64,000 bases of DNA from Selenomonadaceae bacterium (GCA_017470715.1 JAFUYE010000148.1:1-64000), one strand, 5' to 3'. Shown: positions 1 to 9,016, counted from the stretch's first letter. A program made the numbers and translations. The notes: generated by a model from the sequence alone, not told the origin.

Positions 1-1
1 G

Positions 2-109
2 ACGGATTTGCAGGCAGTGGTTGAGCAGTTAAATCAGAGACCGCGAAAATGTTTGGGTTACAAATCACCGTGGGAAGTGTGGTTTTCTACCCCGTTGCAC
101 TTCGTTTGA
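2..109 (+). CDS. IS30-family transposase, C-terminal fragment (runs off left edge)
   Basis: An open frame enters at the left edge and ends at a TGA at 107-109, giving 35 residues. It contains LNQRPRKCLGYKSPWEV, the typical end of IS30-family transposases (a DDE integrase fold; the pattern LN.RPRK.LGY.TP.E is known for the family). Only the tail is visible, so I cannot say whether the element is intact to the left. The terminal inverted repeat expected shortly after the stop is not recognisable. Instead a piece of the family-2 dispersed repeat follows at once. Confidence 0.8.
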   Translation, partial: TDLQAVVEQLNQRPRKCLGYKSPWEVWFSTPLHFV

Positions 110-112
110 CAA

Positions 113-150
113 TTCAAGCAAGCAAAGAAAAAGTAGATTCAAAAAATCAA
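113..150 (-). repeat. Truncated family-2 repeat (terminal hairpin arm)
   Basis: The stretch reading AAGCAAGCAAAG followed by AAAAAGTAGATTCAAAAA matches one arm and the exit sequence of the long repeats near 26.96 kb (opposite strand) and 50.33 kb. The partner arm is missing, so this is a remnant, lying between the IS30 tail and the FecCD gene. Confidence 0.5.
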
Positions 151-216
151 TTTGGAAATTGAACCGAATCGAAGCAACAAAACTCGAAACTTTATCGACA
201 ACCACCGAAAATGTTA

Positions 217-1188
217 TCAAATTTCACGACGCAACAGGTACAGGAAAAACGGTGCGCCGAGTAGTGCCGTCAAAATTCCCACGGGCAATTCAGTCGGGGC
301 AAAAATCGTTCGGGCAACGGTGTCGCTGATTGTGACGGTTGCCGCTCCGAGAAGTGCCGCGCCGGGCAAAAGTATTCGATAATCCGAGCCCAAAATCAAT
401 CGCGCCGTGTGAGGAACGATTAACCCGACGAAACCCAAAAGTCCCGCGACACAAACAGCCGACGCCGCAAGCAGTGCCGCAACCGCCGTCAACAACGAAC
501 GCACAAGATTGACGCGAAGTCCCAAACCTGTCGCAACTTCGTCGCCGAGTTGCAAAACGTTCAAATGTCTAGCCGCCAAAATTGTAAGCACCGTGCCCGC
601 GATTGAATACGGCAACAAAATTTCGACGTGTTGCCAACTTCGTGCCGACAAGCCGCCGACCATCCACATTAACGCGCCGTGAACTTTGTCGCCCGCGAAA
701 ATCAGCAGTGCCGAAATTCCCGCGCCGAGAAATGCACTTACCGCAACGCCCGCCAAAATTACGCGAATCGGTCTGATGCCGTCTTTCCACGCCAAAACGT
801 AAATCAATGCCGCCGCCAAAATTGCTCCGACGAATGCCGCAGGTGTCATGATTTTGCCCGCGTCGTCGAAAATCATCATGACGAAAATTCCGAACAAGCC
901 CGCGCCCGAAGAAATTCCGATTATGTGCGGGTCTGCCAACGGATTTTTCATGACGGCTTGAAGTATCGCGCCCGACAGCGACAAATTCACTCCGACAAGC
1001 ATTGCGACAATCGCACGCGGCAAACGGATATTTTCCAGAATTTGTCGACGCGTTTCGTCAAGTTCCGTTGAGCCTGTCAACGTCGAAAAAACCTGCGCGG
1101 ACGAAATTTCAACAGATCCGTTTGTCAATGCGAAGAAAAATCCCGCGACCGCAACTCCGGCTATCAGAAAAAATTTTAAAGTCTTCAA
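217..1188 (-). CDS. FecCD-family iron/cobalamin ABC transporter permease
   Basis: 323 residues, close to the 320-350 usual for FecCD/BtuC permeases, which form the inner-membrane channel for siderophore, haem or cobalamin import. The protein is almost entirely hydrophobic helices. Family signatures are visible: RLPRAIVAMLVG near residue 55, ILQAVMKNPLADPHIIGIS near 77, and GFVGLIVPH near 250. It starts at a TTG overlapping the stop of the HAD-NDK gene, so translation is probably coupled. The partner ATPase and binding protein are absent; downstream lie only a repeat remnant and an IS30 tail, so the operon may have been cut. The substrate cannot be told from sequence. Confidence 0.9.
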   Translation of the reverse strand: MKTLKFFLIAGVAVAGFFFALTNGSVEISSAQVFSTLTGSTELDETRRQILENIRLPRAIVAMLVGVNLSLSGAILQAVMKNPLADPHIIGISSGAGLFGIFVMMIFDDAGKIMTPAAFVGAILAAALIYVLAWKDGIRPIRVILAGVAVSAFLGAGISALLIFAGDKVHGALMWMVGGLSARSWQHVEILLPYSIAGTVLTILAARHLNVLQLGDEVATGLGLRVNLVRSLLTAVAALLAASAVCVAGLLGFVGLIVPHTARLILGSDYRILLPGAALLGAATVTISDTVARTIFAPTELPVGILTALLGAPFFLYLLRREI

Positions 1189-2219
1189 TCAAAAATTTCC
1201 GCCGCGCTGAAGAAAATCGGAATTTCACGTGCCGCACTTTCGGGGCTGTCGGAAGCGTGCACAGCGTTTTTCGACTTGTCTTCGGCGAAAAGTTTGCGAA
1301 TCGTTCCGTCGGCGGCCTCTGCGGGATTTGTCGCCCCGTTAATTTCGCGAACTTTTTTGATGACATTGTCGCCCGCAAGAACCAAAGCCATAATCGGCGC
1401 GCTCGTCATGAATTCGACCAGCGAAGGATAATACGGACGCCCTATGTGTTCGGCGTAATGTTTCGCGGCAAGTTCCGGCGTCATGCGCATGACTTTTGCC
1501 GCAACGATTTTAAAGCCGGCGTCCTCGTAAATTTTAAGGATGTCGCCCGAATGATTTTTCCCGAACGCGTCGGGCTTGATGAGCACCAAAGTTTTTTGCA
1601 TGGGTTTTTTCTCTCCAATCGGTAAAAAATTTTTTAACAGACGACACAACGCGCCCGAATCAAAGACGACGAAATCCGCAACGGAAATCGCCGCGTCAAC
1701 GGGTTTGTGCACGCCGCCGAAAGCAATCGAAACGTCCGCCGCCTCGAACATTGAAACATCGTTGAAACTTTCGCCGACCGCAATAATTTTGTCGCAGGAT
1801 TTTTTCAGCTCGCGAATCACGGTGCCTTTATCAAGAATTTTCGTCAGCACGGGCGAATTTCTGTCGTCAAGCTCACTCGTCGAAGCAAAAATTTCGCAGT
1901 CAATTTTTTCGGCAAGCGGCTCAATCCAACAATCCAAGTTGCCCGTGACTATGGCGCAATTTTTTTTGTGTTCGGCAATGAACGCAAGAATTTCTTCGTC
2001 AAGCGGAACCGTTGCCATAATGTCTTGAATTTTTTTCAACGGGACGTTTCGCAAAATCAGATAACGAAGCTTGAACGATTTATCGAACGGGATTTTTCCG
2101 GTGAGCGTCAAGTCCGTCAAAAGTTTCATTTCGTCCGCCAAATCCAATTCGGCGGCAATGAGCGGCAACGTTTCGACTTTGGTTATCGTGCCGTCCAAAT
2201 CGAAAACAAATTTAATCAT
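1185..2219 (-). CDS. Fusion: SerB-like HAD phosphatase + nucleoside diphosphate kinase
   Basis: 344 residues with two domains. Residues 1-200 are a HAD-superfamily phosphatase: FDLDGTIT (nucleophile Asp) near 7, IVTGN near 90, and GESFNDVSM as the acidic motif III near 155. Residues 207-344 are a full-length nucleoside diphosphate kinase: KTLVLIKPDAF at its start and the active-site His in NAVHASDSPESA near 325. NDK balances NTP pools; the HAD substrate is unknown, with phosphoserine or a nucleotide possible. NDK is normally a free-standing protein of about 140 residues. The linker contains an ATG (Met207, position 1601) with GGAGAG nine bases upstream, so a separate NDK may also be made. It overlaps the upstream gene by 8 bp. 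Confidence 0.85.
   Translation of the reverse strand: MIKFVFDLDGTITKVETLPLIAAELDLADEMKLLTDLTLTGKIPFDKSFKLRYLILRNVPLKKIQDIMATVPLDEEILAFIAEHKKNCAIVTGNLDCWIEPLAEKIDCEIFASTSELDDRNSPVLTKILDKGTVIRELKKSCDKIIAVGESFNDVSMFEAADVSIAFGGVHKPVDAAISVADFVVFDSGALCRLLKNFLPIGEKKPMQKTLVLIKPDAFGKNHSGDILKIYEDAGFKIVAAKVMRMTPELAAKHYAEHIGRPYYPSLVEFMTSAPIMALVLAGDNVIKKVREINGATNPAEAADGTIRKLFAEDKSKNAVHASDSPESAAREIPIFFSAAEIFD
1599..1616 (-). promoter_or_regulatory. Internal ribosome binding site and start for the NDK domain
   Basis: On the minus strand the linker reads GGAGAGAAAAAACCCATG. This places a good Shine-Dalgarno sequence nine bases before an in-frame ATG exactly at the NDK domain boundary. It could allow translation of NDK alone from the same message. 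This is inferred from position and spacing only. Confidence 0.5.
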
Positions 2220-4041
2220 CGCCCGTCAATTCGTCGGCAATGCTGTGGAAAATATATTCGCTCGCCGAAACTCCGTTGACGCGCCGATAGTTTAACAGTT
2301 CGTCGAAAACTTTTTGTCGCTCGTCTTTCAACGGGTCGTCGCCCTCGATAAAAATTTTCTGCATCAAAGCGGCAATACCTTCCAAATCGCTGCCGTCAAC
2401 ACAATAGGAGGCGTTCAGAATTTTTTCGCCCAACTCGGTGAACCCCGTTGTATCTTTGCGCGTCAAATAAATCATCGGTTTGTGCGTGAATTGATATTCG
2501 GCAATGAATGAGCAGCTGTCTTGAATCATGCCGTCGGAAGTGGCAAAAATTTCTTGATAGTAACCGCCGGTGAAGACTTGCGCGTTGGGTAAATCGTTCC
2601 ATGCTTGAAGATATTCCTCAAATGCTTCGACGGAGGGAAACAACCCTGAAGTAAAGGCACTGAAAAGAAGTCTCGGATGCGGTTTTACAACCCACGACGT
2701 TTCGGGATGATTTTTGGCGAATTCGTACATGAACTTGTAATTGCGATTGAATGTTGAAAACTGCAAGGGCTGATCTTTTTCAAAAGACCAATGCGGTGCC
2801 CAAATAATTTTCTTTGCGTCGGGACGTGTCATTTTCCACCGGAACGAAAAATTTTCTTGCGCCTCGAAAAACGAATCCATTTTCGGCAAACCGCTTGCAT
2901 ATGCACGGGGCATACCGATTGTAGAGTTCGTGTCAAAAAATTTGCGTGTAAACTCGCTGTCGAAAAAACTTTTCCATGACAAGCGGAACATTTGGGAATC
3001 ATGATACCCTGATACGGTCGCTGTCTCTGAGCCATAGTGAATATACGTCCAAAGAGTTTGCGGCGTCATTGTTTCGGTTTGAAAATTTTTCGAGAAAGTA
3101 ATCAGATACGGGCGCAAAAAAATAACGATGTCTTGTTGCGGCGTCTCTTCGTTTAAATCAAAAATGCTGACAACGTTCAATCCGCGTGCTTTGAATTGTT
3201 CAACGTCATGAAGAGCGTCCCCAAAAGTCGATTCGGTCGAAAGGCAAAGAAAAATCGTCGTCTCGAAGCGCGGATTGTTCGCGAACATGTAATAAAGTTT
3301 GTCGCCGCACCAAGCGGCCGCATGGTCAGTGACAAACGCGATTTTGATTTTGTCCTTGCGTTTGAGTTCGTCAATCGTCATTTGAAAAATTTTGTCCATG
3401 AACGCATGAAACGGATGCTTAGCTGCCGTGTAATTCAGGTGGGGAAGCAACTTTTTATTCATCACATACGAAAGTCTGGAAATATATTCGTAGCTCATGA
3501 AACGAAATTCGGCGAACGGGAAAATCTTCAACTCGTAAAGCTTAAATGTCAAAATCACGTCCATAGCCTGAGCACTTATCAAATTATAAGTTCTCTCATT
3601 TTTGAAAGCATCTTCGGGTACCAGAAAATCAAACAGGTCGACAAACTCGAATGCATAAATCTTTTTCAGCTCGGCAAGAATATCGCGCACCGGCTCCACG
3701 AATTTTTTTCGGTAACTTTCACGTACGCTCGGCGCGACGGAAAAAATCACGCAGACAGGTTTCGCGCCGCAATCAATGCACAGTTTAAGATATTCGCTCA
3801 ACGCGGTCAGATTTTTGTCAACGTCACCGCCTTGAAACAAACAGTCGGGAGCCAAGCCAATCAGCACGAAATCAATTTTCCCACGTTCGACACGTGAAAA
3901 AACTTCCCGTGCTATCGAAAGACTTTGAGTCAATGACTGCTTGTCTGCGGCAAAATTTGCGCCGTGACTTCCTTTCGGTGTGACATATTCCAAATCAATG
4001 TTCATTTTGAAAGAATCGTCGCCCGTAACAAAAAAGTTCAT
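2212..4041 (-). CDS. CDP-glycerol glycerophosphotransferase-like (TagF-like GT-B) protein
   Basis: 609 residues. The second half (about 225-600) resembles the CDP-glycerol:polyglycerol-phosphate transferase family, a GT-B fold that transfers glycerol phosphate or similar groups during surface polymer synthesis: KIIWAPHWSFEK near 415, SWVVKPHPRL near 455, and SDGMIQDSCSFIAEY with KPMIYL near 515-540. The first 200 residues form a separate region with FVLIGLAPD near 60, possibly an SGNH-like or Rossmann-like domain; I do not recognise it securely. No signal peptide or membrane segment is visible, so a cytoplasmic or membrane-associated role is expected. It lies 15 bases after hisB, but nothing links it to histidine synthesis. 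Confidence 0.65.
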   Translation of the reverse strand: MNFFVTGDDSFKMNIDLEYVTPKGSHGANFAADKQSLTQSLSIAREVFSRVERGKIDFVLIGLAPDCLFQGGDVDKNLTALSEYLKLCIDCGAKPVCVIFSVAPSVRESYRKKFVEPVRDILAELKKIYAFEFVDLFDFLVPEDAFKNERTYNLISAQAMDVILTFKLYELKIFPFAEFRFMSYEYISRLSYVMNKKLLPHLNYTAAKHPFHAFMDKIFQMTIDELKRKDKIKIAFVTDHAAAWCGDKLYYMFANNPRFETTIFLCLSTESTFGDALHDVEQFKARGLNVVSIFDLNEETPQQDIVIFLRPYLITFSKNFQTETMTPQTLWTYIHYGSETATVSGYHDSQMFRLSWKSFFDSEFTRKFFDTNSTIGMPRAYASGLPKMDSFFEAQENFSFRWKMTRPDAKKIIWAPHWSFEKDQPLQFSTFNRNYKFMYEFAKNHPETSWVVKPHPRLLFSAFTSGLFPSVEAFEEYLQAWNDLPNAQVFTGGYYQEIFATSDGMIQDSCSFIAEYQFTHKPMIYLTRKDTTGFTELGEKILNASYCVDGSDLEGIAALMQKIFIEGDDPLKDERQKVFDELLNYRRVNGVSASEYIFHSIADELTGDD

Positions 4042-4056
4042 TGTATCGCCTCAAAT

Positions 4057-4641
4057 TCAAAGGATGCCCTTCGTCGAAGGGACGCCCGTAATTTTTTCGT
4101 CGTGGGCAACGGCAATGCGGAGCGAGTGCCCCAGTGCTTTGAAAATCGCTTCAACTTTGTGGTGAGAATTTTTGCCGTAAAGAATTTTGACGTGCAAAGT
4201 CAAGCCGGCATTGAATGCAAATGCGCGCAGAAATTCTTCGACAAGCTCGGTGTCAAAGTCGCCGATTGTCGGGGCAAGTTCACCCGTGTCGCAAACCAAA
4301 AACGGTCGCCCGCTTATGTCCAAACTGACAAGCGCAAGAGTTTCGTCCATCGGCAGAAAAAAAGTTCCGTAACGGGTGATGCCGCGTTTGTCGCCCAGAG
4401 CAGATTTTATCGCCGCGCCCAACGAAATTCCAATGTCTTCAATGCTGTGGTGCCCGTCGACTTCCAAATCGCCCGCGCAGGAAAGTTTCAAGTCAAATTG
4501 CCCGTGCGCCGCGAAAAGTTTCAACATGTGGTCAAAAAATCCGACGCCGGAATTAACGTCAGCAAGTCCCGTGCCGTCAAGATTTATTTCAACGTCAACT
4601 TTTGTCTCGTTCGTCGACCGATTGATTTTGCCTGTTCGCAT
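4057..4641 (-). CDS. hisB: Imidazoleglycerol-phosphate dehydratase
   Basis: 194 residues, the usual length. It catalyses the sixth step of histidine synthesis, imidazoleglycerol phosphate to imidazoleacetol phosphate. Metal-binding signatures are clear: GVGFFDHML near residue 37, [11 protein letters not shown] near 67, and [13 protein letters not shown] near 162. I chose the ATG at 4641 because GGAGG lies seven bases upstream and the protein then begins [14 protein letters not shown] as in homologues; an ATG ten codons earlier lacks a site. The ribosome binding site and first 11 codons are duplicated 130 bp upstream around an inserted repeat, which separates hisB from hisC. Confidence 0.95.
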   Translation of the reverse strand: MRTGKINRSTNETKVDVEINLDGTGLADVNSGVGFFDHMLKLFAAHGQFDLKLSCAGDLEVDGHHSIEDIGISLGAAIKSALGDKRGITRYGTFFLPMDETLALVSLDISGRPFLVCDTGELAPTIGDFDTELVEEFLRAFAFNAGLTLHVKILYGKNSHHKVEAIFKALGHSLRIAVAHDEKITGVPSTKGIL

Positions 4642-4783
4642 TACATTGCCTCCGTTATCGCGTTTGAGCATGATGATAATTTAGGGTTGTCGAGCGGTTG
4701 CGGTGAACACCAACTGTTCCGTCGCTTTTAAAGCGACCGTTCGTCGACCGATTGATTTTGCCCGTGCGCATTACACTGCCTCC
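4608..4783 (-). repeat. 46-bp duplication of the hisB start flanking a family-1 repeat
   Basis: Positions 4608-4653 and 4738-4783 are direct repeats with 43 of 46 bases identical. Each holds the hisC/hisB junction, GGAGG, TAATG and the first 11 hisB codons. The 84 bp between them (4654-4737) are a family-1 element. On the minus strand it starts with the palindrome arms GTCGCTTT and AAAGCGAC, continues GGAACAGTTG, and ends near GCGATAAC. The outer copy gives a dead 38-codon reading frame (4655-4771) that starts within the hisC stop (TAATG) and changes to unrelated sequence after codon 11. Confidence 0.85.
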
Positions 4784-5832
4784 AAAAAATTTTTTATCGC
4801 GGAAAAAACTTCGTCGTTCTCCATGCGCGTGCCGATTGAAAGTCGCAGACAATTTTTCAGCCCGAAAGCGTTCGGTGAAAAATATCTTATGCCGATGTCC
4901 AACGTCTCCAAATAATCTTTGAGTTCAGCCGCCCGCGTCGTGCGAAACAAAATAAAATTCGTTTCCGACGGGAAAATTTCGACGCCCGAAAGTTTTTGCA
5001 GACGTTCAGCCATGCGCTTGCGTTCGGCAACAATCATATGCAGTCGCGGAACAAATTCGTCACGCATTTGATAAACAATGTCCGCCGTTACCAAACTCAG
5101 CGAATTCAAATGATACGGCATGAAAGTTTTGTTGACCATGCGCGTAACTTCGCGTTGAGCAATCATGTAGCCGACACGTGCGCCCGCCAATCCGTAAGCT
5201 TTGGAAAAAGTTCGTGCGACAAGCAAATTCGGATATTTCGCTACAAGATTGACCGCCGAACGTCCGTAAAATTCCACGTAAGCTTCATCCAGCAAAAACG
5301 CGCAGTCAATCGACGCGGCAATTTTTTCGACCTGCGCGGGCGACAAAACATTTCCTGTGGGATTGTTCGGGTTGCACACGACGGCAAGATTCGCGTTGAC
5401 TTCGCGAATTTTTTTTATGAACGCGTCAACGTCCAAATTAAAATTCTCGTCCAAGTCGAAAGGAATTCCTTCGGACTCGGCGGCTTTGGCGTAAATTTTG
5501 TACATGGAAAAACTCGGTTGCGGGAAGACAACTTTTTTGCCCGCACCACCGAACGCGTGAAAAACTTTTTCGATAATCTCGCTCGACCCGCCGCCCAAAA
5601 TAATTTGTTCGTCGTCTACGGAAAAATTTTTCGCAATCTGTTCGACCAGCGAATAATATTCTTCGTTCGGATAGCGATTGAAAGCAACGTGCGCCAAACG
5701 ATTCATCACACGTTCTTCAACCAACGGCGGCAGTGACAGCGTGCACTCGTTGGCGTTGACTTTGATTCGATAATTTTTTTCCACACCGTCATAGGACGGC
5801 ATCTTGTCCAGTTCGTCGCGATAATTGAGCAT
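4771..5832 (-). CDS. hisC: Histidinol-phosphate aminotransferase
   Basis: 353 residues from the ATG at 5832 (GAGG eight bases upstream; a TTG two codons earlier is too close to it). A PLP-dependent fold type I enzyme that transaminates imidazoleacetol phosphate. Visible features are NANECTLSLPP near the N-terminus, NPNNPTGN near 155, DEAYVEF near 182, and the PLP lysine in ARTFSKAYGLAGARVGY near 212. It ends GAGGCAGTGTAATG, the original junction with hisB, now followed by a truncated hisB start. It is transcribed divergently from rny. Confidence 0.95.
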   Translation of the reverse strand: MLNYRDELDKMPSYDGVEKNYRIKVNANECTLSLPPLVEERVMNRLAHVAFNRYPNEEYYSLVEQIAKNFSVDDEQIILGGGSSEIIEKVFHAFGGAGKKVVFPQPSFSMYKIYAKAAESEGIPFDLDENFNLDVDAFIKKIREVNANLAVVCNPNNPTGNVLSPAQVEKIAASIDCAFLLDEAYVEFYGRSAVNLVAKYPNLLVARTFSKAYGLAGARVGYMIAQREVTRMVNKTFMPYHLNSLSLVTADIVYQMRDEFVPRLHMIVAERKRMAERLQKLSGVEIFPSETNFILFRTTRAAELKDYLETLDIGIRYFSPNAFGLKNCLRLSIGTRMENDEVFSAIKNFLEAV

Positions 5833-5949
5833 TGGCAAAACCTCACAAAAAAATTTCCCCGCATTATATCAGCACTTCGCCGCGTTGTTAAGCAGGAATT
5901 TCGTCGCCGATTTTTCGCTTGACGAACGCCATTTTTCTTGAGCAAACAT

Positions 5950-5978
5950 TTGACATATCAGTTGACAATCTATAAAAT
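5950..5978 (+). promoter_or_regulatory. Sigma-A-type promoter of rny
   Basis: TTGACA (5950-5955), 17 bases, then TAAAAT (5973-5978), about 30 bases before the rny start. A second TTGACA at 5962 has no well-spaced -10 box. Confidence 0.7.
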
Positions 5979-6008
5979 ACTTTGGTATTCGATTAAAATA
6001 TTTGGGGG

Positions 6009-7553
6009 GTGAGTGTTATCGCTATTACAATCGCAGCAGTCATCGTCGCAATCATTCTCGGAGCATTCGGCGGCTACACGGCACGCAAACGCACTGCCGA
6101 AGCGCAAATCGGCTCGGCGGAAGACGAAGCACGCCGCATCATCGACGACGCACGGGAAAAAAGCAACGCAGAAAAAAAAGAAGCCATTTTGGAAGCCAAA
6201 GAAGAAATTCATAAAATGCGGCAGGATCTCGACCGCGACACCAAAGAACGGCGCAACGAAATTTCACGGCAAGAACGCCGCGTGGTGCAAAAGGAAGAGA
6301 ACCTTGACAAAAAGCTGGATTCACTCGAAAAAAAAGAAATTCTCCTAAGCAAAAAGGAAGCGCGGCTCAACGAGTCGCAAGCACATCTCGACGCAATGCA
6401 GGAAAAAGAAGATGCCGAACTTGAACGCATTGCCCAACTGTCAAAAGACGAAGCTCGAAGCATTTTGATGAGCGAAGTCGAAGAAAGTTTGAATCACGAT
6501 AAGGCACTCAAAATTAAGGAAGTTGAAACGCAAATCAAAGACGAGGCCGACAAAAAAGCGCGCGACATTTTAAGCACGGCAATTCAACGTTGCGCGGCTG
6601 ACCACGTCGCCGAAACAACGGTATCGGTCGTGACTTTGCCAAGCGACGATATGAAAGGTCGCATTATCGGACGCGAAGGCAGAAATATTCGCACGCTCGA
6701 AACTTTGACGGGCATTGACTTGATTATCGACGACACGCCCGAAGCCGTAATTTTATCCGGCTTTGACCCCGTTCGTCGCGAAATCGCCCGCGTAGCTCTC
6801 GAAAAACTCATTTCCGACGGAAGAATTCATCCCGCACGAATTGAAGAAATGGTCGAAAAAGCCAAACGCGAAGTTGATAACCGCATGAAAGAAGCCGGCG
6901 AACAGGCGACATTTAAAGTCGGCGTGCACGGAATTCATCCCGACTTGATTAAACTTTTGGGACGGCTCAAATACCGCACAAGTTACGGGCAAAACGTTTT
7001 GAATCACTCAATCGAAGTGGCGACACTCGCAGGCATTATGGCAAGCGAACTCGGCGTTGACGTGAATTTGGCGAAACGTGCCGGCTTGTTGCACGACATC
7101 GGCAAAGCGGTTGATCATGAAGTCGAAGGACCTCACGTGACAATCGGCGCGGATTTGGCGAAACGTTATCGCGAAAATAAATTCGTCATCAACGCAATCG
7201 CCTCGCATCACGGGGACATTGAAGCTACTTCCGTCGAAGCGGTTTTGGTTGCGGCGGCGGACGCTGTTTCGGCAGCCAGACCCGGTGCACGTCGCGAAAG
7301 TTTGGAAATGTATCTTAAACGTCTGAAAATGCTTGAAGAAATCGCCGAAGGTTTCGAGGGCGTCGAACGCTGTTTTGCAATTCAGGCCGGTCGTGAAATT
7401 CGCGTTATGGTTAAACCCGACAAAATCGACGACGCGCAGGCAACAATTCTTGCGCATGACATAGTTAAAAAAATCGAAAAAGATTTGGATTATCCCGGAC
7501 AAATTCGGGCGACGCTTATTCGCGAAGTTCGTGTTGTTGACTACGCAAAATAA
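6009..7553 (+). CDS. rny: Ribonuclease Y
   Basis: 514 residues, the usual length. A membrane-anchored endoribonuclease that starts mRNA turnover in many Bacillota. Domains in order: N-terminal membrane helix (residues 1-22), a long charged coiled coil (25-190), a KH RNA-binding domain with [15 protein letters not shown] near 215, and an HD phosphohydrolase domain with the metal-binding [12 protein letters not shown] near 360 and ASHHGD near 395. The GTG start is taken from the frame; the G-run just upstream sits unusually close to it. It leads the rny-ymdB-spoVS group found in many Bacillota. Confidence 0.95.
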   Translation: MSVIAITIAAVIVAIILGAFGGYTARKRTAEAQIGSAEDEARRIIDDAREKSNAEKKEAILEAKEEIHKMRQDLDRDTKERRNEISRQERRVVQKEENLDKKLDSLEKKEILLSKKEARLNESQAHLDAMQEKEDAELERIAQLSKDEARSILMSEVEESLNHDKALKIKEVETQIKDEADKKARDILSTAIQRCAADHVAETTVSVVTLPSDDMKGRIIGREGRNIRTLETLTGIDLIIDDTPEAVILSGFDPVRREIARVALEKLISDGRIHPARIEEMVEKAKREVDNRMKEAGEQATFKVGVHGIHPDLIKLLGRLKYRTSYGQNVLNHSIEVATLAGIMASELGVDVNLAKRAGLLHDIGKAVDHEVEGPHVTIGADLAKRYRENKFVINAIASHHGDIEATSVEAVLVAAADAVSAARPGARRESLEMYLKRLKMLEEIAEGFEGVERCFAIQAGREIRVMVKPDKIDDAQATILAHDIVKKIEKDLDYPGQIRATLIREVRVVDYAK

Positions 7554-7559
7554 ATTCAG

Positions 7560-7634
7560 TTAGGAATTAGGAATTAGGAATTAGGAATTAAACACGTAGC
7601 CATTCCTAATTTCACATTCCTAATTCCTAATTGC
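7560..7634. repeat. Heptanucleotide inverted repeat (GGAATTA/TAATTCC)
   Basis: Just after the rny stop come four tandem copies of the heptamer TTAGGAA (7560-7590), a short spacer, then copies of the complement TTCCTAA. The whole can fold into a long AT-rich hairpin. It ends shortly before the G-rich ribosome binding site of the next gene. Similar units occur at 28.3 and 46.9 kb. Confidence 0.8.
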
Positions 7635-7656
7635 TTTTCTAAGGGGGGTTAGAGCG

Positions 7657-8181
7657 GTGTTTGATTTTCTAAAAAAGACGAAGAAACCCAATCCCGACGC
7701 CAGCAAATTGTTGGCATCGATTCTTGTGGTGTTTCCTGCGGTGCAGTCGGTAACTTACGACTCGAAGGACGAGACGCTTGAATTCTCCTTTGCGTTGAAC
7801 GGGAAATTTTCCCAAGAAGACATTGAGAACTTTTTGGCATACGTTGCCGAGTCGGTTGAAACTTTCCATCATCTGGAAGGTTTGGGCGGCGCGAAAATCG
7901 AACTCAACGTCGAAGGTGTTTACGGAACGTGTTTTTTGAACGTGCGGCGCGACGTGGCAACTTTGACTTGTCGGGAACTGTCACTTTTGACGGAACTGGC
8001 TTTTAATTATTTTGGTGACAGGTTAATCGAATAATACGACGGCAACATTCCCGACGAAGATTATCTCATCGCGCAGGAAGATTATTTGGAACAATGTCTC
8101 AACAACATGCGGCAGTTGCGCGTTGAAGGTCGTCTTGTCGGCGTGCGTGAACGTGAACGCGTTGTAGTTTATGCGCGTTGA
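7657..8181 (+). pseudogene. Conserved hypothetical gene with an in-frame stop
   Basis: The GTG start (six Gs eight bases upstream) opens a frame that meets TAA at 8032-8034 after 125 codons. The same frame then continues without a stop for 48 more codons to TGA at 8179-8181, with typical coding character (YDGNIPDEDYLIAQEDYLEQ, then RVEGRLVGVRERERVVVYAR). A single substitution would restore a 174-residue protein. I do not recognise the family; the N-terminus MFDFLKKTKK suggests a cytoplasmic protein. It could be a nonsense mutation, a sequencing error or a true shorter product. It lies between rny and ymdB. Confidence 0.7.
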
Positions 8182-8196
8182 AAGGGTGAATTTTTT

Positions 8197-8976
8197 TTGC
8201 GAATTTTAATGGTCGGCGACGTTGTCGGCAGAGCGGGCAGATATTTTTTCATGGAACGGACGCCCGAACTTAAACAGGCGAAAAATATCGACATGGTTAT
8301 CGTCAACGGCGAAAACGCGGCACACGGCAAAGGCTTGACCCCTGCGATTTTCGACGAACTGATTCGCGGCGGCGCGGATGTCGTCACGAGCGGAAATCAC
8401 ATTTGGGACAATTCCAACGTCATGCAAATTATTGACACGGAACCGTTTTTGCTTCGACCCGCAAATTATCCCGAAGGCACGCCCGGCAAAGGTTTTTGCA
8501 TTTATCCCGTTGGCAAGAAAAAAATCGGCGTCGTCAATCTTGAAGGACGAACTTTCATGAATCCGCCGCTTGATGACCCGTTCAGGTTGGCGGATAAAAT
8601 TTTGACGTTTATCGAAAAGCAATGTGATGCGATTTTTGTCGACTTTCACGCCGAGGCGACAAGTGAAAAACTTGCTTTGGCGCATTACATTGACGGACGA
8701 GTTTCGGCGGTTGTCGGCACGCATACACACGTTCAGACGGCTGACGAACAGATTTTGCCGCACGGCACGGCGTATATCAGCGATTTGGGCATGGTCGGCG
8801 TTAAAAATTCAATTCTGGGCATTTGCGTTGAACCCGTCATAAGAAAATTTTTGACGGCGCGCCCGAGTCGTTTTGAAGTTGCCGAAGGTGCCTGTATTTA
8901 CTGTGCGCTTTTGATTGAGCTTGACGACAAGACGAACAAGACCGTCAAAGTGGAGCGCATTTTTATCAAGCCGTGA
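8197..8976 (+). CDS. ymdB: YmdB-family metallophosphoesterase
   Basis: 259 residues, as usual for the TIGR00282/YmdB family (calcineurin-like phosphoesterases; the Bacillus protein acts on 2',3'-cyclic nucleotides and affects biofilm and sporulation decisions). Metal ligands are visible: MVGDVVGRAGR at the start, VNGENAAHGKG near 38, TSGNHIWDN near 65, FHAEATSEK near 150, and VVGTHTHVQTAD near 172. The start is TTG, with AAAGGG about ten bases upstream. It follows rny as in many Bacillota. Confidence 0.92.
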   Translation: MRILMVGDVVGRAGRYFFMERTPELKQAKNIDMVIVNGENAAHGKGLTPAIFDELIRGGADVVTSGNHIWDNSNVMQIIDTEPFLLRPANYPEGTPGKGFCIYPVGKKKIGVVNLEGRTFMNPPLDDPFRLADKILTFIEKQCDAIFVDFHAEATSEKLALAHYIDGRVSAVVGTHTHVQTADEQILPHGTAYISDLGMVGVKNSILGICVEPVIRKFLTARPSRFEVAEGACIYCALLIELDDKTNKTVKVERIFIKP

Positions 8977-9016
8977 CGAAGTTTGAAACTTACAATCTCC
9001 TAAGGTTATTTGCAAC

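Noticed and set aside
4655-4771. Possible separate small gene between hisC and hisB
   Set aside because: Only the first 11 codons match hisB; the rest translates the inserted repeat. It is a duplication by-product.
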